The notes: generated from the sequence alone by a model not told the origin. DNA of 45,429 bases from AEGEAN-183 sp964614345 (GCA_964614345.1 CAZTLP010000008.1:1-45429), one strand, 5' to 3'; counted from the first letter of the stretch, positions 6,741 through 15,967 are shown. Program-made: numbers and translations.

Positions 6741-8596
6741 ATCGCTATCCTGCTTAGATTCTTTTTATTCCTGTATATGAGGTAAATAAATCCTCTCGTA
6801 CCGAGAATAGCTGTAAACATAGACGTTAGAATTCCTATAGAAAGAGTTACAGAAAATCCTTTTATAGGCCCTGTGCCTAACGAGTACAGAATAACTGCAA
6901 CTAAGAGAGTAGTTAAATTAGCATCTAAAATAGTCAGGAAAGCTTTGTCGTAACCCTGGTCTATTGCTTGTAGAGGTTCAGTTCCCTGTTTTAGCTCCTC
7001 TTTAATTCTAGAAAATATTAAAACGTTTGCATCAATAGCCATACCCACTGTAAGAACAATCCCCGCTATACCTGGCAGCGTCAAAGTTGCTGAAAGTATC
7101 GACATAATCGCTACCAATAGAACGATGTTAGTGCCAAGTGCAAGACTAGCCGCGACCCCAAAAATTCTGTAATAGAAGAGTGTGAATAAAAGTACCAGAG
7201 CCATGCCCAATTGCATGGAAAGTATGCCAGCATTTATATTGTCCTGACCTAAGCTGGGTCCTACTGTTCTTTCTTCAACAAAACGCATTGGTGCTGCAAG
7301 GGCCCCTGCCCTTAGCAACAAGGCAAGCTCAGAAGATTCTTGCGAGCTATCTAAACCTGTTATCCTAAATTGAGTGCCCAAAGCCGCCTGAATAGTAGCT
7401 AGGCTTATTATTTCCTTAGTCTCAAAGGTTTCTTGAACTTCCACCCGATTTCCATCAGCATCTCTTCGAAAGGTAGTTTTATTTTTTTGCTCCACAAACA
7501 AAACACCTAGCCTCTTCCCTATATTTCCTCTTGTAGCACGATGCATCCTAGCTCCACCAGCTCCATCTAAAGTAATGTTAACTTGTGGTAATCCACTCTC
7601 ATCAAAACTAGCTTGGGCGGTTGCTACCTGATCTCCACCTAATATTATTTGGTCTTGTAATTCACTTTCGCCATATCTACCATCTCTGTGAGGATAGGAA
7701 GTCTTTCTGGTTCTAGGTGTGTCATATTCTGCCTCTAGATGAAATTCCAACGTAGCTGTCTTACCTAAAATTTTCTTGGCTTCAGCAGTGTCTTGTATAC
7801 CTGGAAGCTCTACAATAATCCTTTTCTTTCCTTGTTTTTGTACTATAGGCTCTGAAACTCCTAATTCATTAACTCTGTTTCGAAGAGTAGTTAGGTTTTG
7901 ATCAATGGCATCTTTCTCTATCTGAACAATCTCATCTTCTGTTAGGCTTAAAGAAATATTAAATTGGTCTCCTGATTCAGCATAAGTGATACTAAATTGA
8001 GGGTAATTGTCCTCAAGAAGTTCAGTTGCTGATTCAAATATTGTCTCTCCTGTAACTTTTAATTTTATGGTTTGATCTTTTTCCACAAATAATGAGTTAT
8101 AACGAATCTTTTCATCTCTTAATTTTCTTCTTATATCTTGCAATGTCCCATTTTGTCTGTTGCTCAGAGCGGTTTCTGTATCCACTTCCATTAAAAAATG
8201 AACCCCTCCTCTCAAATCCAAGCCTAGTTTCAAAGGCTCACCGCCGATATTTTTCAACCAATCAGGGGTTGTAGGGGCTAAATTAAGTGCAACAATTAAA
8301 TCATCGCCTACAGAAGATAAGAGATCTTTAACTCTTAATTGTTCTTCAGTAGAAGAAAGCCTTATAAGCGCATATTTCTTGTGTATTTCTACTTCAGGAA
8401 CACCATTGGTAAGTTCATTTTCTTCTAAGACCTTACTTAAGCGTTGTTGAAGTTTCCGATCATGAATTTGAGTGCTGTCGTTATACGATACCTGGACTGC
8501 TGGATCAGGCGCATATAGGTTAGGTAGAGCGTATATGATTCCAAAACTTAAAACTATTAAGATAAGGAGATATTTCCAGATACCGAAGGGTTTCAC
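6737..8596 (-). CDS. secD: protein translocase subunit SecD
   Basis: This 619-residue inner-membrane protein has an N-terminal membrane anchor (residues 7-27). The LGLDLRGGVHFLMEVD motif near residue 125 precedes a long periplasmic P1 region, which contains the typical LRNRVNELGVSEPIVQKQG sequence. Five C-terminal transmembrane helices carry GMAIDANVLIFSRIKEEL, the conserved proton-path segment. It works with SecF and YajC to drive late steps of protein export. The start codon is GTG at 8596, 8 nt after yajC. Length and domain order match Escherichia SecD. Confidence 0.97.
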   Translation of the reverse strand: MKPFGIWKYLLILIVLSFGIIYALPNLYAPDPAVQVSYNDSTQIHDRKLQQRLSKVLEENELTNGVPEVEIHKKYALIRLSSTEEQLRVKDLLSSVGDDLIVALNLAPTTPDWLKNIGGEPLKLGLDLRGGVHFLMEVDTETALSNRQNGTLQDIRRKLRDEKIRYNSLFVEKDQTIKLKVTGETIFESATELLEDNYPQFSITYAESGDQFNISLSLTEDEIVQIEKDAIDQNLTTLRNRVNELGVSEPIVQKQGKKRIIVELPGIQDTAEAKKILGKTATLEFHLEAEYDTPRTRKTSYPHRDGRYGESELQDQIILGGDQVATAQASFDESGLPQVNITLDGAGGARMHRATRGNIGKRLGVLFVEQKNKTTFRRDADGNRVEVQETFETKEIISLATIQAALGTQFRITGLDSSQESSELALLLRAGALAAPMRFVEERTVGPSLGQDNINAGILSMQLGMALVLLFTLFYYRIFGVAASLALGTNIVLLVAIMSILSATLTLPGIAGIVLTVGMAIDANVLIFSRIKEELKQGTEPLQAIDQGYDKAFLTILDANLTTLLVAVILYSLGTGPIKGFSVTLSIGILTSMFTAILGTRGFIYLIYRNKKNLSRIAI

Positions 8597-8604
8597 TTTG
8601 CTTA

Positions 8605-8898
8605 TTAGATGGAGTTAATTGTTCCTTTAGGAAGAACATTAGAAATTGCAGCTTTTTGAATCTTCACTCGGTTGTTGTCACCCAGATTAATCTCGAAAAA
8701 TTGATCACTTATCTTGGTTACCCTGCCTAAAAGGCCCCCAGAAGAAACGACCTCATCACCCACCTCAATACCAGCAACTAATTCTTCATGTGCTTTTCTT
8801 GCTTTATTCTGTGGCCTGATCATTAAGAAATAAATCAGTACAAAAAAACCAATTAACAGCAAGAAAGTTGGATCAAAAAAAGTAGGTGTTTCATTCAT
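8605..8898 (-). CDS. yajC: preprotein translocase subunit YajC
   Basis: This 97-residue protein has one transmembrane helix (residues 12-28), followed by the conserved MIRPQNKARKAHEELVAGI and a small beta-rich cytoplasmic domain with GDEVVSSGGLLGRVTKI. YajC associates with SecDF, and the order tgt-yajC-secD-secF is the classic gammaproteobacterial arrangement. Its ATG lies 1 nt from the stop of tgt. All features and the size fit the family. Confidence 0.96.
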   Translation of the reverse strand: MNETPTFFDPTFLLLIGFFVLIYFLMIRPQNKARKAHEELVAGIEVGDEVVSSGGLLGRVTKISDQFFEINLGDNNRVKIQKAAISNVLPKGTINSI

Positions 8899-8899
8899 A

Positions 8900-10027
8900 T
8901 CATTTCTCTATATGGGGATAATCTGAATTATCCCAAGTATCTCTGCATTTATCCACGAAAGCATTAAATTTATGTTGTTTAATTGAATCCCTGATCTGTT
9001 TCATTAAGTTCAAATAAAAATGAACATTGTGGATCGTATTTAAAGTAGAACCTAAAACTTCTTTAGTCTTATCAAGATGAAATAGATAACTTCGAGAAAA
9101 ATTAGTACAGGTATAACAATCGCAATTAGGGTCTAATGACTTCATAGACTCCCTGTTCTTCGAATTCCTAATTTTAACTACGCCTTCGGACGTATAAAGA
9201 TAACCATTGCGAGCATGCCTGGTTGGAATTACACAATCGAACATATCAATTCCCTTCTGAACACAGTTTAAGATATCCAATGGCGTACCAACACCCATTA
9301 GATATCTTGGCGATTCTTTGGGCATCCTCAATGCCATAAAGTCGACTACCCTCAGCATTTCTTCCCTAGACTCTCCTACCGATAAGCCTCCTATTGCATA
9401 GCCTTCAAAACCTATATCAACAAGCTTATCAAGTGACTCTTCTCTAAGGTCTTCAAACATGCCTCCTTGTACAATTCCGAATAATCCTGAAGTGCCTGAT
9501 GAAAAACTATCTCTACACCTTTGAGCCCATCTCATAGATAACAACATAGATTCTTCTGCTTTTTCTTTTTTCACAGGGAACGAAGTGCATTCATCTAAAA
9601 CCATCGCGATATCAACTCCAAAATCAGCTTGAAGTTGCACACAGGATTCAGGCGATAAGAAAATAGAATCCCCATTTAAAGGTGAATTAAAGGTAACCCC
9701 TTCTTCTGAAATTAACCTCTTCTTAGCCAGACTAAAGACCTGATAACCTCCTGAATCAGTCAAAATTGGTTTATCCCAAGACATAAAGTTGTGCAACCCG
9801 CCATGCTTTTTAATTATTTCTATTCCTGGCCTCTCCATAAGATGATAAGTGTTGGAAAGGATTATTTGTGCTTCTAAATCCTTTAACTCTCTAGGAGAAA
9901 GCGTTTTGACAGCACCGTAAGTACCTACCGGCATAAAGACAGGAGTATCTATCTTTCCACGAGAAGTAATGACCTCTCCTAATCTAGCTTGCCTATCTTC
10001 TGCTATAAGATTAAATCCAAATGTCAT
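8900..10027 (-). CDS. tgt: queuine/preQ1 tRNA-ribosyltransferase Tgt
   Basis: This 375-residue TIM-barrel enzyme exchanges guanine-34 for preQ1 in tRNAs with GUN anticodons. LTDSGGYQVFSL contains the general Asp, and GIDMFDCVIPTRHARNG contains the nucleophilic Asp and the tRNA-binding loop. The zinc site is CDCYTC with a later His (IHNVHF), as in bacterial enzymes. The short C-terminal extension and overall size are normal. It follows queA by 3 nt and precedes yajC by 1 nt, so it belongs to the tRNA-Leu-queA-tgt-yajC-secDF unit. Confidence 0.97.
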   Translation of the reverse strand: MTFGFNLIAEDRQARLGEVITSRGKIDTPVFMPVGTYGAVKTLSPRELKDLEAQIILSNTYHLMERPGIEIIKKHGGLHNFMSWDKPILTDSGGYQVFSLAKKRLISEEGVTFNSPLNGDSIFLSPESCVQLQADFGVDIAMVLDECTSFPVKKEKAEESMLLSMRWAQRCRDSFSSGTSGLFGIVQGGMFEDLREESLDKLVDIGFEGYAIGGLSVGESREEMLRVVDFMALRMPKESPRYLMGVGTPLDILNCVQKGIDMFDCVIPTRHARNGYLYTSEGVVKIRNSKNRESMKSLDPNCDCYTCTNFSRSYLFHLDKTKEVLGSTLNTIHNVHFYLNLMKQIRDSIKQHKFNAFVDKCRDTWDNSDYPHIEK

Positions 10028-10030
10028 AAT

Positions 10031-10930
10031 CTAATCTGGATTGGCATTGATAAACATTGAGTCTCCATAACTATAAAATCTGTACTTTTCTTGTATTGCA
10101 TACTTGTATGCTTCTCTCATCTTCTCATATCCTCCAAAAGCACTCACCAAAAGAAGTAAGGTAGATTTAGGCAAATGGAAGTTTGTAATTAGNNNNNNNN
10201 NNNNNNNNNNNNNNNNNNNNNNNNNNNNNNNNNNNNNNNNNNNNNNNNNNNNNNNNNNNNNNNNNNNNNNNNNNNNNNNNNNNNNNNNNNNNCTTTTAAT
10301 GGGTTTAAAAGTACCCATGCCAATGTGCAAGGTTATTTTTGCAATATTCACTCCTTTATCCATTACTAAATCTAATAATTCATTATCAAAGTGAAACCCT
10401 GCGGTTGGTGCTGCCACTGAATAGTTTTTAGCAGGATCTGCATACACCGTTTGATATCGCTCTACGTCTAAAGTATCAGCATCCCTTTTTAGGTAGGGAG
10501 GTAAAGGAACTAAACCTAAACTATCAATTATTTTTTTTGCTGGTTGCGAAAATTTAACTTCCCAAACATCCCCCCTTTTTTTTATTAAAGATACAAATTC
10601 TTTACTCTCAGAAAGTGAGATCTTGTCACCTTCTCGCAAACGAGAATTTGACCTCAGTTGCACCAGTGAATTCTCCTTATCGAGAACTCTTTCTATTAAT
10701 AGTTCTACCTTTGCCCCTGTTTCCTTTTGTCCAACTAACCTAGCATTTAGTACCTTTGTATCATTAATCACCAAGACATCTTCGGGCTTAAGAAGGCCTG
10801 GAAGATCTGAGAAGACTAAATCTTTAAGATTATGTCCAACCATTAAAAGTCTACTGGAACTTCTTTGTTCGAGGGGAGAAGAGGCAATAAGATCCTTAGG
10901 AAGTACAAAGCTAAAATCTTCAAGTTTCAA
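10031..10930 (-). CDS. queA: S-adenosylmethionine:tRNA ribosyltransferase-isomerase QueA (interrupted by assembly gap)
   Basis: QueA converts preQ1-34 in tRNA to epoxyqueuosine using S-adenosylmethionine. The N-terminal part (DFSFVLPKDLIA, VLVINDTKVLNARL, VAAPTAGFHFDNELL, LHIGMGTFKPIK) and the C-terminal part (LITNFHLPKSTLLLLVSAFGG, YRFYSYGDSMFI) are clear and lie on either side of 100 N. In Escherichia about 79 residues separate these two blocks, against about 34 here. The gap therefore hides roughly 235 nt, and the true protein is about 345 residues. The missing part would hold the GTTSVRSLE motif. The start is TTG at 10930 with a strong AAGGA site just downstream of the tRNA-Leu CCA end. 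Confidence 0.93.
   Translation of the reverse strand: MKLEDFSFVLPKDLIASSPLEQRSSSRLLMVGHNLKDLVFSDLPGLLKPEDVLVINDTKVLNARLVGQKETGAKVELLIERVLDKENSLVQLRSNSRLREGDKISLSESKEFVSLIKKRGDVWEVKFSQPAKKIIDSLGLVPLPPYLKRDADTLDVERYQTVYADPAKNYSVAAPTAGFHFDNELLDLVMDKGVNIAKITLHIGMGTFKPIKXXXXXXXXXXXXXXXXXXXXXXXXXXXXXXXXXXLITNFHLPKSTLLLLVSAFGGYEKMREAYKYAIQEKYRFYSYGDSMFINANPD
10193..10292. other. assembly gap (100 N) inside queA
   Basis: This is exactly 100 unresolved bases, a conventional scaffold placeholder. Comparison of the flanking QueA blocks with the family suggests a true length near 235 nt. The frames on the two sides require a length of 1 modulo 3. Confidence 0.97.
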
Positions 10931-10942
10931 TTATTTTCCTTA

Positions 10943-11028
10943 TGGTGCCGGAGGAGAGACTCGAACTCTCACACCCAAAGGGCGGGGGATTTTGAATCCC
11001 CTGCGTCTACCAATTCCGCCACTCCGGC
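10943..11028 (-). tRNA. tRNA-Leu (CAA), CCA encoded
   Basis: The minus strand folds as a class II tRNA. The acceptor stem pairs GCCGGAG with CTCCGGC, with discriminator A and an encoded CCA (10943-10945). The D arm has TGGCGGAATTGGTAGACGC. The anticodon stem GGGGA/TCCCC has loop TTCAAAA (anticodon CAA), there is a long variable arm (CGCCCTTTGGGTG), and the T loop is TTCGAGT. Its 3' end lies 12 nt before the queA start codon, so the two are probably on one transcript. Confidence 0.96.
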
Positions 11029-11077
11029 AAAAGTCTTAGTAAAAAGTTTACTTCGAAAGGTTAAACTCTATTCTAAA

Positions 11078-11083
11078 ATTATA
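11078..11083 (-). promoter_or_regulatory. possible -10 for the tRNA-Leu-queA unit
   Basis: Read on the minus strand, this is a perfect TATAAT about 50 nt upstream of the tRNA-Leu 5' end, with no good -35 at 17 bp. It overlaps a TATAGT on the plus strand at 11080-11085, directly before plsB. The base composition is AT-rich, so this could be chance. Confidence 0.3.
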
Positions 11084-11088
11084 GTCTT

Positions 11089-13130
11089 ATGTTGAGATTT
11101 TGGATTAGAGAAAAGTTTTTTTCAGCGGTTAAATACTGCGTCTCTCCTTTTATTAGCTTTGAAGTGGAGTTTGAAGAAGGGATTTCAGAAAAAGATCTAA
11201 CTAACCCAAAAACAATCTATGCGCTTCCCAACAAGTCTATTAGTGAATTAGTTGCTCTAGATAAGTACACAAATAAACAAAATATCGCATCGCCTATAGA
11301 AAGTTTTGAAGATACGAATCTACAAAGATTCATTCGTTTAATACCTCCAAAATTTGATATAGGTGCGCAAAAGATTAAGAGGTTTTTACCTGAAAACTTA
11401 CCTGAGATTCTGANNNNNNNNNNNNNNNNNNNNNNNNNNNNNNNNNNNNNNNNNNNNNNNNNNNNNNNNNNNNNNNNNNNNNNNNNNNNNNNNNNNNNNN
11501 NNNNNNNNNNNNNGGTTGGTTTTGGAATAAGAGGTACGACGGCATTCACTTACAAAACTTGGATAAAATTAAATCGATCGCAGATGACAACAGTCTAGTT
11601 TACGTTCCGTGCCATAGAAGCCATATAGACTACCTTGCTTTGTCTTATATTCTGTTAGAAAAAGGATTGATGCTTCCCCACATAGCTGCAGGGAATAATC
11701 TCAATCTTCCTATTTTAGGAAGAATTGGTAAAGGCGGTGGAGCATTCTTTATGCGCAGATCATTTAGAGATAACAAGCTTTACAGCCTTATCTTCTTTCA
11801 GTATTTCAGAAGGTTATTACAAAGAGGATCTTCTATTAAATATTTTCCAGAGGGTGGCAGAAGTAGAAGTGGGTTTTCGCTTCAAGCTAAACCTGGTCTC
11901 TTATCAATGACAATTAGAAGTTTTGCTAGCTTAAGCAATGAGAAAGTTAAATTGATTCCGACCTACATAGGTTATGAAAAAATTATAGAAGGCAATAGCT
12001 ACTTGTCTGAGTTATTGGGTGAAGAAAAGAAGAGAGAAAATTTTTTAGACTTATTTAAAACCATTAAGGATTTTGGTAATTTTCTTGGTAATGCCTACAT
12101 AAATTTTGGAGAACCTATAGATCTTAAAGATTTCTTAGAACAGGAAGTAGATCTAAAAGATTATAGGATTGATTCGCCTTTAGATCGTCCTATCTGGCTT
12201 AAAAAAGCTACGAACAAATTAGGTATAGAGGTGATGAAGGGTATAAATAAATCCTCTGCTATTACTACTTCAAGTTTATTTTCTCTAAGCCTTCTTACAG
12301 AAACCACACAATCTTTAGATTCGAAAAATATAAAGAAACGAATAGAACTGTTTGTTGATCTTATTAAAAGAAACCAAAACTTTAAAGACGTGTGGTTAAC
12401 AGAGGATTCTCCTGAAAAAATCATAGCAAAAACTGAACAACTGGGATTAATAAACAGTCAGTTAATTGGAGGAGAAAAAGTATTTAGGCCTTCAAGAAAT
12501 GAAGCTGCTCTTCTGAGTTTTTATCAGAATAATATTTCACATTTCTTCCTTCTTTATTCATTGGTTTGTTTATCACTAAAGTACGTAGAACATTTGTCTG
12601 AAAAAGAAATCTTAAGACTCACAAACCTTGTTTATCCGTTTCTTCAAAGTGATTTCTATTTACCTTGGAGTAATAAACAAGTAGGTAAGGTGGTAGTTAA
12701 TAATTTAAAAATATTAATTGAATTAGGCTTGGTTGTTAAAAAAGATAAAGATCTTTTAACTAAACCAGAAAAAGATAGTAAAGAATATAGAGATTTCTTA
12801 GCTCTAAGCAATATCAGTGAACCAAGTATCAAGAGGTTCTATATTGTTATGAGTACTTTATGGAAAGAGGAGATAGATATACTTGAGTTACAAGATAAGT
12901 GTGAAGCGATTGCTAACAAGTTACAAGAAATTGAAGGCTGGTTGTACACAGAGTTCTCAGATGCTTCTAAATTTAAATCTTTCATAACTAAGCTCCTAGA
13001 AGACAGATATGTCAAAGAAAACACGAATAACAAGCTATCAGCTTCAAGAATAACTGAACGAGTCCAAAAAGAATTCCAACAGTTCTTTAATCAAGAGTTT
13101 ATGAATGAGGTTAATAGACTCAACTTATAG
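11089..13130 (+). CDS. plsB: glycerol-3-phosphate 1-O-acyltransferase PlsB (interrupted by assembly gap)
   Basis: PlsB makes lysophosphatidic acid, the first step of membrane phospholipid synthesis, at the inner membrane. The 5' part (11089-11413, 108 residues) matches the family N-terminus, including TIYALPNKSISELVALDKY. After 100 N the reading resumes in another frame at 11514 with WFWNKRYDGIHLQNL, then the acyltransferase box VPCHRSHIDYL (HX4D), IAAGNNLNLP, FMRRSF and YFPEGGRSRSG. The frame change and the roughly 150 residues missing relative to Escherichia PlsB (807 residues) show that the gap is longer than 100 nt, not that the gene is broken. The C-terminal helical region is complete, ending 11 nt inside convergent rsmJ. 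Confidence 0.94.
11414..11513. other. assembly gap (100 N) inside plsB
   Basis: This is exactly 100 placeholder bases. The coding frames on the two sides need a true length of 2 modulo 3, and alignment from memory to Escherichia PlsB suggests that about 130-160 codons are missing. The 1.1-kb piece between the two gaps carries the start of queA, tRNA-Leu and the start of plsB. It is placed correctly, because both genes continue sensibly across the gaps. Confidence 0.97.
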
Positions 13131-13869
13131 AATAAACATCATAACGAACTACCCTGCCCGTCAAAGAGAAAGTAGGCTTTAAGCCAGCAAGATTTTTTAC
13201 TTTTTTATGTCTTTTAACTACTACCCTGTCTTTAGCTCTCTTCAAAGCCACTTCTAATAATCCTTCTTCGTTTGATTGGGTGGTCAACTCCCTTAATGCC
13301 TGAACTTCTCGTTTTGCTTTAGATTTACCCACGTTTTCAAACATAGGATCTAAGTAAATAGCATCTGGTTTAGTCTTCAAATTTGAGAGGTATTGTTTGG
13401 AGTCACAACAAACAACTTGTGTATTGGATAAATGAGGCAACAATTCTTTTGCGTTCCTCAGCCCATCTTCCAAAAGAGCAGAAACCCAAGGAACTTTTTC
13501 AATTAAGATGACTTTGTCAACCAAAGAACTAAGTATTAGTGCATCTCTTCCGAGGCCAGCAGTAGCGTCAATAATTACACCTTGTTTAGACAATCCACGC
13601 ATAGTTCTTATTAAGTTATTTCTTTTATTTTCTTTGCTCCATTTGAAGAAGTCACAGTAAATTGGTTTAGAAGTTCCAGTTAGACCCTTCTTTAGATAAA
13701 TTAAATCCTTCGAGACAATTAACCAAAAACAATCTTGGTGGTCTTCATGGTTGTTCTTTAAATCTGTTAAATGGCCCATAAATGGGAGTTTAATTTTCTC
13801 TGACAGTTTTATTGCTTTTTGATTTAAGTCTTCATTTTCGGAAGTAAGTAGGAGTTTGAATTCTTTCAT
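13120..13869 (-). CDS. rsmJ: 16S rRNA m2G1516 methyltransferase RsmJ
   Basis: This Rossmann-fold methyltransferase has about 249 residues. GVIIDATAGLGRDALILSSL is the S-adenosylmethionine-binding motif I, VILIEKVPWVSALLEDGL is motif II, and YLDPMFENVGKSKAKREVQ carries the LDPMF catalytic motif typical of RsmJ/YhiQ. It N2-methylates G1516 of 16S rRNA. The ATG at 13869 overlaps the uppP stop by 4 nt; an in-frame TTG lies two codons earlier. The 3' end overlaps convergent plsB by 11 nt. Confidence 0.93.
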   Translation of the reverse strand: MKEFKLLLTSENEDLNQKAIKLSEKIKLPFMGHLTDLKNNHEDHQDCFWLIVSKDLIYLKKGLTGTSKPIYCDFFKWSKENKRNNLIRTMRGLSKQGVIIDATAGLGRDALILSSLVDKVILIEKVPWVSALLEDGLRNAKELLPHLSNTQVVCCDSKQYLSNLKTKPDAIYLDPMFENVGKSKAKREVQALRELTTQSNEEGLLEVALKRAKDRVVVKRHKKVKNLAGLKPTFSLTGRVVRYDVYSIS

Positions 13870-14651
13870 ACCCAAAACATTAAAAGCCCTATTCCTAATA
13901 ACAATCTATAAATCACAAATGGTGTAAAACCAATTCTTTCTATTAACTTTAAAAACATATCTATAGAAATATAGGCAACTAAGAAAGAAATAATTAAAGC
14001 AACACTAAGTTCTATGCCGCTTTGTGAAAAGTCGATAAAACTAACTCTTATAAGTTCAGCCAATGCTATGGCTCCAATTGTTGGAATGGCTAGAAGAAAA
14101 CTGAACCTTGATGCTTCTCTAGCATTTAATCCAAGCAATAATCCTGCGGTTATCGTAATGCCGGATCTTGAGGTTCCTGGAATTAATGCCAGGCATTGAA
14201 AAATACCTATAATAAATGCTTTTTTTATATTGAGAGTATCTAAACCCCCTTTCGCTTTTTTAAATTGAGCGACATATAAAAAAATTCCAAAAACAATGGT
14301 AGCGTAAGCAATTATCTGACTATTCCTTAAATACAAATCAACAAAATCTCTTAAGAGGAAGCCTATAAGTAGGATGGGAATTACAGCGATTACTAAATTA
14401 ATTGTTAAACTATTTTCCTGGCTAAATAAATTGTGAGAGCTCAGATTAGCAACCATTTTTTGCAGATCCGACCTGAAATAAACTAAAGCCGCTAAGAGCG
14501 TCCCGAAGTGAACTCCTACGTCAAAAATAATACCTTGGTCTTCTTCACCAAGGAATTCACTTAACAAGACTAAGTGAGCTGAGCTGGAAACCGGAAGAAA
14601 TTCTGTAAGCCCCTGGATAAAAGAAAGTAAAATTAATTGGAAAATATCCAT
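13866..14651 (-). CDS. uppP: undecaprenyl-diphosphatase UppP (BacA)
   Basis: This 261-residue polytopic membrane protein has about eight helices. It contains GLTEFLPVSSSAHLVLLSEFL near the N-terminus (catalytic Glu and Ser) and PGTSRSGITITAGLLLGL near residue 170, the two BacA signatures. It dephosphorylates undecaprenyl diphosphate so that the lipid carrier can be reused for peptidoglycan and other surface polymers. Length is normal. It directly follows tsaB with no spacing and precedes rsmJ. Confidence 0.96.
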   Translation of the reverse strand: MDIFQLILLSFIQGLTEFLPVSSSAHLVLLSEFLGEEDQGIIFDVGVHFGTLLAALVYFRSDLQKMVANLSSHNLFSQENSLTINLVIAVIPILLIGFLLRDFVDLYLRNSQIIAYATIVFGIFLYVAQFKKAKGGLDTLNIKKAFIIGIFQCLALIPGTSRSGITITAGLLLGLNAREASRFSFLLAIPTIGAIALAELIRVSFIDFSQSGIELSVALIISFLVAYISIDMFLKLIERIGFTPFVIYRLLLGIGLLMFWV

Positions 14652-15317
14652 TTAATTTTTAGCCCAATGCTCTTCCCCAGTAAGATAAACAGGCGCTAAA
14701 TCTTTAGGGTCAAGAGTAATGCCTTTACTTAATCTAATTTCTGCTTCTCTCAGTAGATCCTTTGCATTTGGATATCTTTCATAGACTTGAGCATCTAGTT
14801 TCCTTAAATATTCATCCACAAGTTCACATCCATCACCCACAAAAAAAGATCCTTGAGGGGGGACAATTGAATGAATTTGATCTAGATTCAATGCTTTTTC
14901 AGCTGAAGAAATAATCTTTCCTTCGACAAACTCAAATTCACCAACGTATATTTGTTCCATATGAGCATTTATTAAAACTATTACCTTTGAGGATTGAAAC
15001 TCCCTGTTCATGCCTTGAGCTAATATCTGCATGCTGGAAACGGATATAACGGGTATGCCAATGCTGTAAGCTAACCCTTGGGTAATCGAGCAAGCCAGTC
15101 TAGTACCAGTAAAAGAACCTGGTCCGCACCCTGTAGCTATAACATCAAGGTCTTGATAAGTTAGATTTACATCGTTCATTAATTCTTGCATTAAAGGCAA
15201 CAATTTTTCTGTATGTTGTTGGGGTATTACTTCATGACAGACTTCAAGTCTGTCTCCATTAGATACAGCTAAAGAGCATGCTTCACTTGAGGTCTCTATA
15301 GCCAGGATGTTGGGCAT
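14652..15317 (-). CDS. tsaB: tRNA threonylcarbamoyladenosine biosynthesis protein TsaB
   Basis: This 221-residue ASKHA-fold protein begins NILAIETSSEACSLAVS and has the family motif IATGCGPGSFTGTRLAC near residue 62. TsaB is the non-catalytic partner of TsaD in the complex that makes t6A37 in ANN-decoding tRNAs. Its partners TsaC, TsaD and TsaE are not in this window. The ATG shares one base with the stop of adk, so translation is probably coupled. Confidence 0.95.
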   Translation of the reverse strand: MPNILAIETSSEACSLAVSNGDRLEVCHEVIPQQHTEKLLPLMQELMNDVNLTYQDLDVIATGCGPGSFTGTRLACSITQGLAYSIGIPVISVSSMQILAQGMNREFQSSKVIVLINAHMEQIYVGEFEFVEGKIISSAEKALNLDQIHSIVPPQGSFFVGDGCELVDEYLRKLDAQVYERYPNAKDLLREAEIRLSKGITLDPKDLAPVYLTGEEHWAKN

Positions 15318-15967
15318 TAACCTTTCTTGATTTTTTCCAGTATTAAATTAGAAACTTCAGTTGGAGAACCCACTCCAGATATTTTTAAATAATTTAACTC
15401 CCCCTTTTGTGCTCTTTCAGAATAAAAATCAATTAAGGGTAAAGTCTGAGTGCGATAAACCTCTAGTCTATCTTTTACTGTTTCCGGCTTGTCATCTTCC
15501 CTTTGTATAAGCGCCTCACCAGTCAAATCATCTACATCAGCTACTTTAGGTGGATTGAAATCAACGTGATAATTTCTACCTGAGCTTAAATGCACTCGCC
15601 TACCAGACATCCTACTAACAATGACATCATCTGGAACCTTAATTTCTATAACTAAATTTATTTCTACAGAATTCATGTCTAAAGCCGTTGCTTGTGGGAT
15701 AGTTCTTGGATAGCCATCAAATAAAAAACCAGACTCACAGTCCTTTTGCGCTATACGCTCTACAACTACTCCGACAATAACCTCATCGGACACTAAAATA
15801 CCTTCATCCATTAGACTTTTAGCTTTTGCACCTAATTCAGTCCCTGCATTAATTGCCTCTCTTAAGATATTTCCTGTAGAGATATGAGGAATATTAAATT
15901 CTCGGCAAAGGAATTCAGCTTGAGTTCCTTTTCCAGCTCCTGGGGGGCCTAAAAGAATAATCTTCAC
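15317..15967 (-). CDS. adk: adenylate kinase
   Basis: This 216-residue kinase has the P-loop GPPGAGKGTQAEFL (residues 7-20), the AMP-binding STGNILREAI and FDGYPRT, and a full-length LID domain (SGRRVHLSSGRNYHVDF to LIQREDD) without zinc cysteines, as in gammaproteobacteria. It interconverts AMP, ADP and ATP. The start is GTG at 15967, overlapping the acpS stop by 4 nt (GTGA). Confidence 0.97.
   Translation of the reverse strand: MKIILLGPPGAGKGTQAEFLCREFNIPHISTGNILREAINAGTELGAKAKSLMDEGILVSDEVIVGVVVERIAQKDCESGFLFDGYPRTIPQATALDMNSVEINLVIEIKVPDDVIVSRMSGRRVHLSSGRNYHVDFNPPKVADVDDLTGEALIQREDDKPETVKDRLEVYRTQTLPLIDFYSERAQKGELNYLKISGVGSPTEVSNLILEKIKKG

Noticed and set aside
10623..11095. Short plus-strand frames across queA and tRNA-Leu
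   Set aside because: They cross a tRNA gene and run antisense to conserved QueA. The repeated Ser/Leu-rich sequence is a shadow.
9000..11500. Frameshifted or pseudogene status for queA and plsB
   Set aside because: The breaks coincide exactly with 100-N placeholders, and both flanks are conserved family sequence, so assembly gaps explain them.
11089..11598. 169-codon frame reading through the gap in the plsB region
   Set aside because: Residues after the gap (VGFGIRGTT...) are in the wrong frame. The correct post-gap frame gives PlsB sequence.
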